From the NCBI GenBank assembly GCA_020720965.1, contig DYNS01000203.1:1-5682 (forward strand): a stretch of DNA of 5,682 bases, in the 5' to 3' direction. Positions 1 to 4,572 of this stretch are shown in pieces. The position numbers and the translations under genes are program-made. The DNA comes from Anaerolinea sp. (lineage in GTDB: Bacteria > Chloroflexota > Anaerolineae > Anaerolineales > Villigracilaceae). The stretch's first letter is position 1, and each line of letters starts with the position of its first letter. The notes under the pieces are model-generated. The model saw only the letters and a program-made list of their open reading frames with translations. It did not search any database and was not told the DNA's origin.

Positions 1-164
1 TGCTGTATTCAGGGTGTCCTCCCAATATGCCATCGCTCTTGCAGAATTTCCACAATGGAGGGCTGTTCTACAAAGGTCACCGAATGCCCGGCAAGGGCAA
101 GAGAGCCGCCAATGTAAGTACCAATCGCACCCGCGCCAATGGAGAGAAAGTTAAGTGAAGTCAT
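1..164 (-). CDS. panE: 2-dehydropantoate 2-reductase (ketopantoate reductase), N-terminal fragment, apparent frameshift
   Basis: The family reduces 2-dehydropantoate to pantoate with NADPH in the cytoplasm, in the pantothenate/CoA pathway. From ATG at 164-162 the translation begins MTSLNFLSIGAGAIGTYIGG, with the glycine-rich Rossmann motif GAGAIG at residues 10-15, then LALAGHSVTFVEQ ending the second strand, where NADP specificity is set. This matches the N-terminus of PanE/ApbA proteins, which usually have about 300 residues. The start lies 2 bases after the epimerase stop, and AAAGG at 175-171 is a plausible ribosome site 6 bases upstream. The frame reads LQERW, then meets TGA at 11-9 after only 51 residues. 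A shift by one base near 31-33 gives ERG followed by an open frame (ILGGHPEYS) to the window edge, which suits the family better at ERG. It may be a real pseudogene, or a sequencing or assembly error. The rest of the gene is outside the window. PanE is the best match; related Rossmann dehydrogenases are less likely. Confidence 0.65.
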
Positions 165-166
165 GG

Positions 167-1093
167 TTAGCCTTTGAATCGCGAATCGCGTTGCAGAGTG
201 AGGCGCAAGCCTCGCTCTAACGAGATGGAAGGGCGGTAGTTGAGTTTTTGGGCGGCGAGGCTCAGGTCTGCGCCCATGCGGCTTACCCCGCCGGGGGTTT
301 TGGCGCTGAAGATGGCTTCGGCTTTGGAGCCAGTGATTTCCAGGGTGAGGCGGGCGAGGTCACGGGCGGAGGTTTCTTTGCCGGAGCCGATGTTGATGAC
401 CATGCCATCCAGGTTGGGGGCGGTGGCAGCGGCGACCATGCCGGAGACGACATCGTCCACGAAAACGTAGTCGCGGGTCTGGTTGCCGTCTCCGTTTACA
501 ACCAGGGAACCGTTCTTGAGCGCCTGACGAAGGAAATAGGGCACAACCGGGGGGTGGGAGGCGGGCAAACGCTGACCGGGTCCGTAGGCGTTGAAGACTC
601 GTAAACTGACGGTTTCGATGTTCCACAGGTCGCCGATGGTGTGAACGTAGTATTCGGCGGCGAGTTTGGAGACGGCGTAAGGCGAGCGCGGGTTGGGGGT
701 CATGGTTTCGCGCAGGGGTTGCTCTGCCTGGTCGCCGTAGATGGCGCCGGAGGAGACAAGGACAACCCGGCGCACGCCGACATCGCGCATGGCTTCCATG
801 AGGCTGACCGCGCCGCCGACATTGACGGCGTTGTATTCTCGCGGGTAGAGGACAGATTCGGGGACGGAGACCCTGGCAGCGAGGTGGTAAACGCAGTCCA
901 CTTCTTGCAGCAAAGTCCACAGTTTGGGGCGGTCGTTTACGTCTCCGCGGGTAAAGTGAACGTCCGGGGAGAGGGAGGCGGGGTCGCCGGTGGAGAGGTC
1001 ATCCAGGGCGCGGACTTGGTGTCCCTCGCGGGCGAGGCTGTTTGCCAGGTGAGAACCGAGAAACCCGGCAGCGCCGGTGATGAGAAAGTTCAC
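167..1093 (-). CDS. NAD-dependent nucleotide-sugar epimerase/dehydratase (extended SDR, GalE-like)
   Basis: A 308-residue cytoplasmic enzyme of the extended short-chain dehydrogenase family, probably acting on a UDP- or GDP-sugar for cell-surface glycan synthesis. It opens with the Rossmann motif GAAGFLG (Gly7, Gly10, Gly13), followed by the acidic pair Asp31-Asp32 that binds the NAD ribose. Next come HLAAR (70-74), SSGAIYG (114-120, with the catalytic Ser/Thr-position serine) and YAVSK (139-143, catalytic Tyr139 and Lys143). NAYGPGQ (168-174) and GDGNQTRDYVFVDD (201-214) are typical of UDP-glucose 4-epimerase-like enzymes. The length is normal and no domain is missing. The start is GTG at 1093-1091: the product begins directly at the first beta strand and no better in-frame start lies upstream. 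The ribosome site is weak. The substrate cannot be read from the sequence: UDP-Glc, UDP-GlcNAc and GDP-sugar epimerases all remain possible. It precedes the panE-like gene by 2 bases and is separated from the upstream gene by a hairpin terminator. Confidence 0.9.
   Translation of the reverse strand: MNFLITGAAGFLGSHLANSLAREGHQVRALDDLSTGDPASLSPDVHFTRGDVNDRPKLWTLLQEVDCVYHLAARVSVPESVLYPREYNAVNVGGAVSLMEAMRDVGVRRVVLVSSGAIYGDQAEQPLRETMTPNPRSPYAVSKLAAEYYVHTIGDLWNIETVSLRVFNAYGPGQRLPASHPPVVPYFLRQALKNGSLVVNGDGNQTRDYVFVDDVVSGMVAAATAPNLDGMVINIGSGKETSARDLARLTLEITGSKAEAIFSAKTPGGVSRMGADLSLAAQKLNYRPSISLERGLRLTLQRDSRFKG
171..175 (-). promoter_or_regulatory. Ribosome binding site of the panE-like gene
   Basis: AAAGG lies within the last codons of the epimerase gene, 6 bases before the ATG at 164. 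It supports translational coupling of the two genes and this choice of start. Confidence 0.5.
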
Positions 1094-1126
1094 AGTTTTA
1101 TCCAGTTTTTGGGGTGTGGCGAGGGG

Positions 1127-1132
1127 ATTATA
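1127..1132 (-). promoter_or_regulatory. Possible -10 element for the epimerase gene
   Basis: A consensus TATAAT (1132-1127) lies just after the terminator hairpin and 33 bases before the GTG start, leaving a short leader of roughly 27 bases if transcription starts about 7 bases downstream. No good -35 hexamer is seen at 16-18 bases spacing, because that stretch is the GC-rich hairpin. This is therefore only a candidate. Confidence 0.3.
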
Positions 1133-1136
1133 AACG

Positions 1137-1159
1137 AACGGGGCGGAAACCGCCCCGTT
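1137..1159 (-). terminator. Hairpin terminator between the hydrolase and epimerase genes, possibly bidirectional
   Basis: AACGGGGCGG and CCGCCCCGTT form a perfect 10-bp stem (1137-1146 with 1150-1159) around a 3-base loop. It lies 31 bases beyond the stop of the hydrolase gene. Read on the minus strand the stem is followed by CGTTTATAAT, a weak T-tract. Read on the plus strand it runs straight into five Ts (1158-1162), so the stronger termination signal points against the gene direction. It probably ends the sigma-factor operon. Confidence 0.7.
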
Positions 1160-1189
1160 TTTGCCGTAAAACGCTCTGGCAGGCGGGCT

Positions 1190-1753
1190 TCAGGCTTGGG
1201 AATGCACGCATCCGTCCCAAATTTCTTGGGGGTAGATAATTTGGTTGGTGCCGGGGATTTGCTCCATGAACATGCCGGTGTTGAGGTTGATTCCGAAGGG
1301 CAGGTAGGCTTTGTAGGCAAGTTGGCTGCAATAAAAAGCGCGGTCAGTGTCAGAGTCGAGAAAGTTGAGGTTGTAGGGTTTGCCAATTTGCGCCAGGCAA
1401 TAGTCGGCTACGCCGGTGCGGATGGCGCGCTCTTCTTCCTTACTTAGCCCAATGTTTTGCAGGGGGTATGCCGCGCCGTAGAAGGTGTCTACCAACATGC
1501 CGCGTTCTGGCATGGTGTGTTCCGCGTCCCAAAAGCCGTTATGAACTTCAAACGTCACCACGCCCAGCGCGCCCGCTTCGATGCAGCGTCCTTCGGGTCC
1601 CAGGTAGATGGCGATATGGTCTACATCCCCAGGGACGAGGCGGCCAACAAGCCGCCAAAATTCGCCGGGGAGAATATCCGGTTTGCCGTTGCGGGTGCAA
1701 AGGATGTCGCCGGTTTGGAGGGGGAGGTTGTGAATTTGGTAGGTGTGTATCAT
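1190..1753 (-). CDS. YiiX-like permuted papain-fold hydrolase (NlpC/P60 superfamily)
   Basis: A protein of about 187 residues. Members of this superfamily are cysteine hydrolases acting on peptidoglycan peptides, other amides or lipids. Numbered from the upstream TTG at 1771, it shows QTGDILCTR (19-27), the opening strand of YiiX-type domains, then DHIAIYLG with His52, CIEAG with Glu65, and AFYCSQLAYKAY with Cys148. The order His-Glu-Cys is the circularly permuted arrangement, in which the nucleophile comes late in the chain. Residues 132-140 (PYNLNFLDS) fit the loop before the cysteine helix. There is no signal peptide or membrane segment, so a cytoplasmic location is inferred. ATG at 1753 is preferred over TTG at 1771 (14 bases after the methyltransferase stop); neither has a recognisable Shine-Dalgarno sequence, so the start is uncertain. 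It is the last gene before a terminator. The family call is good, the substrate unknown. Confidence 0.8.
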   Translation of the reverse strand: MIHTYQIHNLPLQTGDILCTRNGKPDILPGEFWRLVGRLVPGDVDHIAIYLGPEGRCIEAGALGVVTFEVHNGFWDAEHTMPERGMLVDTFYGAAYPLQNIGLSKEEERAIRTGVADYCLAQIGKPYNLNFLDSDTDRAFYCSQLAYKAYLPFGINLNTGMFMEQIPGTNQIIYPQEIWDGCVHSQA

Positions 1754-1785
1754 GGCAGGGGCGGTAAGCAAAAGGGGAGGGGAAA

Positions 1786-2676
1786 CTATGTCGGAGCGCC
1801 GACCAGGAAATCCATCTGATGAGCGATGTAAACCAGTTCAGCGCGGTCTATTTGAGCGTGGCGCTCTTGCAGCCAGTGGGCAAAGGCGTGGGGGTCAAGG
1901 CTTGGGTGGCGGGTAAGGCTTTCTTCAAAAAAGTGCAGGATGAAGTGCAGGAAATAGGCTTCTTGCGCGGGATACTCCCCATTATACGGGTAGACCACCC
2001 AATCGGATGCGCCTGCGGCGAGAATCGGGGCTTTTGCCTGCTTCAGATGCCCAAACAAATGCCTGCCCGATTGGCTATCGCCTCCGCTTGGGCGTTTATC
2101 CATGCTGAGATGGTAGAGGCTCTCGATGCGGCTATCCAGTTCCGGGTGCAGGGTCGGCTCCAGGGTGGTCACGCCGTCAAAATTGATGGTGAGCCACGCC
2201 AGCCCGCCGGGTTGCAGCAGGCTGAGGAGGGGAGGCAGGCTTTGGGGCATGGGGAGCAAATCCAGCACGGCGTGAGCAATGAGCAGGTGAGCAGGCTGCG
2301 GTTTTTGGGGGATGTAGTCAAAAAGGTCGGCCTGAATCAATTCCACCTGCACGCTTTGCTCGCCGCGCTGCAAGTGAATACCCTGCGGGGTGGGCTGCGC
2401 CTGCCAGCCGTTTTGCCCTGCCCAAAGGGGCAGCCATTGATGAGCGTGAGCGATATTTTCCGGCATTTGGTCCAGCAGGATGTAGGTGGCGGTTGGGGGC
2501 AAAATGTCCCAGCGCAAAAGGCGGGTGAGCATGGTTCCAATCCCCGCGCCCAGTTCGATGACGCGAAGAGGCGAGGGGGAAAGGTGAAGGCGCAGGGCTT
2601 GCAAAACGTCTTTGTTGAGGGCGCGGTCATCCACGCTTTGTTTGGCAAGCAAATATTGCGGAAAAGAGTATTCCAT
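1786..2676 (-). CDS. Class I SAM-dependent methyltransferase, substrate unknown
   Basis: A 296-residue cytoplasmic protein with a Rossmann-like methyltransferase core. Motif I is VIELGAGIGTML (39-50), the SAM-binding glycine loop. Asp69 in YILLDQM sits where the acidic residue binding the SAM ribose is expected. QADLFDY (115-121) and LLIAHAVLDLLP (131-142) correspond to the adenine-binding and motif IV regions. LLQPGGLAWLTIN (153-165) is the usual strand after the 'L.PGG' turn. The C-terminal half holds GRHLFGHL (205-212) and AGASDWVVYP (221-230), a layout I associate with bacterial methyltransferases of unassigned function. It starts at ATG 2676, 2 bases after the yjbQ stop, with AGGGG 7 bases upstream, and ends 14-32 bases before the hydrolase start. 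Nothing in the sequence identifies the methyl acceptor: small molecule, lipid or protein are all possible. Confidence 0.87.
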   Translation of the reverse strand: MEYSFPQYLLAKQSVDDRALNKDVLQALRLHLSPSPLRVIELGAGIGTMLTRLLRWDILPPTATYILLDQMPENIAHAHQWLPLWAGQNGWQAQPTPQGIHLQRGEQSVQVELIQADLFDYIPQKPQPAHLLIAHAVLDLLPMPQSLPPLLSLLQPGGLAWLTINFDGVTTLEPTLHPELDSRIESLYHLSMDKRPSGGDSQSGRHLFGHLKQAKAPILAAGASDWVVYPYNGEYPAQEAYFLHFILHFFEESLTRHPSLDPHAFAHWLQERHAQIDRAELVYIAHQMDFLVGAPT

Positions 2677-2678
2677 GC

Positions 2679-3098
2679 CTATTCCCCTATCAGTTTGACC
2701 AAAACGCGCTTACGGCGGTGTCCGTCAAATTCGCCGTAGAAGATTTGCTCCCAGGGACCAAAATCCAGCCGCCCTTTGGTAATGGCGACCACGACCTCCC
2801 GCCCCATCACCTGACGTTTGAGGTGGGCATCGGCGTTATCTTCGCCGGTGCGGTTGTGCCAGTATTGCCCCAGCGGTTCGTGCGGGGCGAGGCGTTCCAG
2901 CCAGGTTTCGTAGTCATGGTGCAAGCCGCTCTCGTCATCGTTGATGAAGACCGAGGCGGTGATGTGCATGGCGTTGATAAGCGCCATCCCCTCCTGAATG
3001 CCGCTTTCGCGCAGGCATTCTTCCACTTGCGGGGTGATGTTCATAAATCCGCGCCGGGCGGGGAGGTTGAACCAGAGTTCTTTACGGTAGGATTTCAT
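2679..3098 (-). CDS. yjbQ: YjbQ family protein (UPF0047, secondary thiamine-phosphate synthase)
   Basis: A 139-residue cytoplasmic protein, the usual length of the YjbQ/UPF0047 family. Its Escherichia coli member has weak thiamine-phosphate synthase activity; the true physiological role of the family is unsettled. From ATG at 3098 it shows MNITPQVEECLRESGI (19-34), NAMHITASVFINDDE (42-56, His45), HNRTGEDNADAHLK (81-94, with conserved Asp90 and His92), VMGREVVVAITKGRLDFGPW (97-116) and EQIFYGEFDG (117-126). These are the hallmark blocks of the family, in the expected order. The frame is open up to 3191, but ATG 3098 is chosen because the family begins here and AAGAAGGAG lies 12 bases before it; ATG 3110 directly abuts that site and is unlikely. 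The gene overlaps the ZAS gene by 17 bases, which suggests coupled translation. No other thiamine gene is visible nearby. Confidence 0.92.
   Translation of the reverse strand: MKSYRKELWFNLPARRGFMNITPQVEECLRESGIQEGMALINAMHITASVFINDDESGLHHDYETWLERLAPHEPLGQYWHNRTGEDNADAHLKRQVMGREVVVAITKGRLDFGPWEQIFYGEFDGHRRKRVLVKLIGE
2683..2688 (-). promoter_or_regulatory. Strong ribosome binding site of the methyltransferase gene
   Basis: AGGGGA (2688-2683) lies in the last codons of yjbQ, about 6-7 bases before the ATG at 2676. It confirms this start and an operon arrangement with yjbQ. Confidence 0.65.
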
Positions 3099-3948
3099 TG
3101 TTACTCGCATCTCCTTCTTGCGGCGGGTGGGCATTTTGCACCTTCTCCATCCCTTTGCCAACGCTCGCGGCGACCTGGTTGCGGGCGGCAAGGGCGGTTT
3201 GAGCGATATTGATGACCGATTTGGCAGTCTCCCCGCCCTGTTTTACGCTCTCCCTGCCCATCTCCAGCCCGCCTTGCGCCATGCGGAAGGCGCTTTTGGC
3301 GCCGCTGAAGGCAATTTTAAGGCTGCCCTTTGCCATCCGCGCCCCGGCTTTTACCCCCTTGCCTGCCAACCGCGCCGGAGCAAAAACAGCCTTCACCGGG
3401 TTACACATGCTCTCCGAGACGACTTCCGCCACCTCGCTGGTGAGAATGTGGGCAGAATCTATCATCGTTTGGGCGGCTTCGTCCACCATATCTTTGGCAT
3501 GGTGCGCCGACTTTGCCCCAGCCTTCAGGGCTTTGCCGCGCACGGCTTTTGCGCCCCTGTGCATCGTCCTCGCCACCTCCGCGCCACTGTTCGCCACGCT
3601 CAAGGCGGCTTTGCCGCTGGCTTTTGCCACCTCGCCCCCTGCTTGGGCGGCGGCAGAGCCTTTGGCAAGCGCCTGGGCAAGTAGCTCCGCCGGAACTTGG
3701 AGCAGTTTTTCGCCCTGTTCGGCGCGGATTTCGTTCAGTTTTTGATACAGGCGCAACCGACCAGGGGCGGGCAAAGCCGGGGCGCTGGCTTCTTGCAAAA
3801 GGGCGCGGGCGGCTTCGTGCTTTGCCAGGCTTTGGCGGCAGGTTTCGCATTCTGCAAGGTGAGCGGCAACCTGAGCAGTCTCTGGTGCGGGCAGGGCGCG
3901 GCGGCTATAGGCTTCTAACAGGGGGGCAATTTCCTGGTGTGTATTCAT
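3082..3948 (-). CDS. Zinc-finger (ZAS/zf-HC2) putative anti-sigma factor with a repetitive amphipathic helical domain
   Basis: A 288-residue protein that probably binds and inhibits the sigma factor encoded just before it. Residues 1-50 form a zf-HC2 motif: HLAECETCRQSL supplies His30, Cys34 and Cys37 (H-x3-C-x2-C), with His4 as a likely fourth zinc ligand, and LLEAYSRRALP matches the family's 'L..Y....L' helix. Most such anti-sigmas then have one membrane helix and an outside domain. Here I see no hydrophobic segment long enough. Instead residues 97-270 are Ala/Gly/Lys/Met-rich and repeat with an 18-residue period, clear in blocks starting at 185, 203, 221 and 239 (ARMAKGSLKIAFSG against FRMAQGGLEMGRES) and at 101 and 119 (AQAGGEVAKA against ANSGAEVART). 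Eighteen residues equal five helical turns, so this is likely a long amphipathic helix. The start ATG follows the sigma stop by 2 bases, with AAAGG 5 bases upstream. The role of the C-terminal domain is not known to me. Confidence 0.8.
   Translation of the reverse strand: MNTHQEIAPLLEAYSRRALPAPETAQVAAHLAECETCRQSLAKHEAARALLQEASAPALPAPGRLRLYQKLNEIRAEQGEKLLQVPAELLAQALAKGSAAAQAGGEVAKASGKAALSVANSGAEVARTMHRGAKAVRGKALKAGAKSAHHAKDMVDEAAQTMIDSAHILTSEVAEVVSESMCNPVKAVFAPARLAGKGVKAGARMAKGSLKIAFSGAKSAFRMAQGGLEMGRESVKQGGETAKSVINIAQTALAARNQVAASVGKGMEKVQNAHPPQEGDASNNEILP
3111..3119 (-). promoter_or_regulatory. Ribosome binding site deciding the yjbQ start
   Basis: AAGAAGGAG (3119-3111) lies inside the end of the ZAS gene. 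It leaves 12 bases to the ATG at 3098, slightly long but usable, and zero bases to the in-frame ATG at 3110. This favours the 139-residue YjbQ. Confidence 0.6.
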
Positions 3949-3950
3949 GT

Positions 3951-4520
3951 CTACCTTTGAGAAAAGTACTCCGTCAAAAACTGGCGGGCGCGGTGCAGGC
4001 GCAGTTTGGCGGCAGAGAGGTTAATGTTCAGGGTTTCGGCAACCTGCGGTAGGGAGAGTCCATCCACCATATAAAGCAGGTAGGCGCTGCGAAGTTTGGC
4101 GGGCATTTCTGCCAGCGCCCGGCGGATGTCTTCCAGCGATTCTTGCTGGAGGAGGGATTCTTCGGGATGGGGAGCATTCTCATCCGCTGGTTCGGGGCTT
4201 TCCTCCCCTTCGCCTGGGTCGTCTTCCAGGGGCGTTTCCTGCCCTTGTTTGCGCTGCCCGGCGCGGAGGTGGTCTATGGCGGCGTTGCTGGCAATGCGAT
4301 GCAGCCAGGAAGAGAGTTTGGAATCGCCCCGAAAGTTTTGCACCTGGCGGTACACCGAAAGAAAAGTCTCCTGGGTTACATCTTCGGCATCCTGTTCGTT
4401 TTGCAAAATGCGATAGGCGGCGCGGTACACCAGGTCGGCGTAGTCTTCCAGTAAAATTTCGTAGCCGCGTGGGTCGTTTTGTTGCAGGAGGGCGAGGATT
4501 TCCGGGTCTGAGGTTGCCAT
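3951..4520 (-). CDS. ECF-type RNA polymerase sigma factor (sigma-70 family)
   Basis: A 189-residue alternative sigma factor that directs RNA polymerase to its own set of promoters. Region 2 spans roughly residues 18-88: ILLEDYADLVYRAAYRIL, then DAEDVTQETFLSVYRQV (44-60) contacting core polymerase and the -10, and SSWLHRIASNAAIDHLR (70-86). Region 4 spans about 127-185, with the helix-turn-helix in LSLPQVAETLNINLSAAKLR (155-174) ending in LHRARQFL for -35 recognition. There is no region 3, as expected of ECF factors. The linker at 90-125 is acidic and proline-rich. The start is ATG 4520: the frame is open to 4646, but that extension would read through a terminator hairpin and the upstream gene, and the family begins near this methionine. 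The ribosome site is weak (GGA, 7 bases before). The next gene follows by 2 bases and encodes a ZAS protein, the classic sigma/anti-sigma arrangement. Confidence 0.93.
   Translation of the reverse strand: MATSDPEILALLQQNDPRGYEILLEDYADLVYRAAYRILQNEQDAEDVTQETFLSVYRQVQNFRGDSKLSSWLHRIASNAAIDHLRAGQRKQGQETPLEDDPGEGEESPEPADENAPHPEESLLQQESLEDIRRALAEMPAKLRSAYLLYMVDGLSLPQVAETLNINLSAAKLRLHRARQFLTEYFSQR
3954..3958 (-). promoter_or_regulatory. Ribosome binding site of the ZAS gene
   Basis: AAAGG (3958-3954) overlaps the end of the sigma-factor gene and lies 5 bases before the ATG at 3948. It supports coupled synthesis of sigma factor and putative anti-sigma. Confidence 0.55.
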
Positions 4521-4529
4521 GTGTTTTTC

Positions 4530-4560
4530 CAAAAAGCCTGCCTGTTGAAACAGGCAGGCT
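4530..4560 (-). terminator. Intrinsic terminator after the MADRI-repeat gene
   Basis: On the minus strand AGCCTGCCTG (4560-4551) and CAGGCAGGCT (4544-4535) form a perfect 10-bp stem with the 6-base loop TTTCAA, followed at once by five Ts (4534-4530). It lies 12 bases after the stop codon of the repeat gene and only 10 bases before the sigma-factor ATG, so it doubles as the leader region of the sigma gene. Confidence 0.85.
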
Positions 4561-4563
4561 CGG

Positions 4564-4569
4564 ATTATA
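4564..4569 (-). promoter_or_regulatory. Possible -10 element for the sigma-factor operon
   Basis: TATAAT (4569-4564) lies between the stop of the repeat gene and the hairpin. A start about 7 bases downstream would fall within the first arm of the hairpin and give a leader of about 37 bases. At 18 bases spacing the -35 would be TTCATC, a poor match to TTGACA. This is a candidate only. Confidence 0.28.
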
Positions 4570-4572
4570 TTC

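Noticed and set aside
17..23. GGGAGGA on the minus strand, a strong Shine-Dalgarno match
   Set aside because: No start codon lies at a suitable distance before the window edge, and it falls inside the probable shifted panE frame, so it is likely chance.
641..1447. Long plus-strand open frame of 268 codons
   Set aside because: It lies opposite the epimerase and hydrolase genes and crosses the terminator hairpin. Its translation is Gly/Val-rich with no domain, as expected from the antisense of a GC-rich gene.
1819..2739. Long plus-strand open frame of 306 codons
   Set aside because: It is antisense to the methyltransferase gene, whose minus-strand translation has all SAM-binding motifs. The plus-strand product resembles nothing I know.
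2679..3191. Longer form of YjbQ starting at 3191
   Set aside because: The extra 31 residues are the shifted frame of the ZAS gene. The family length of about 139 residues and the ribosome site support ATG 3098.
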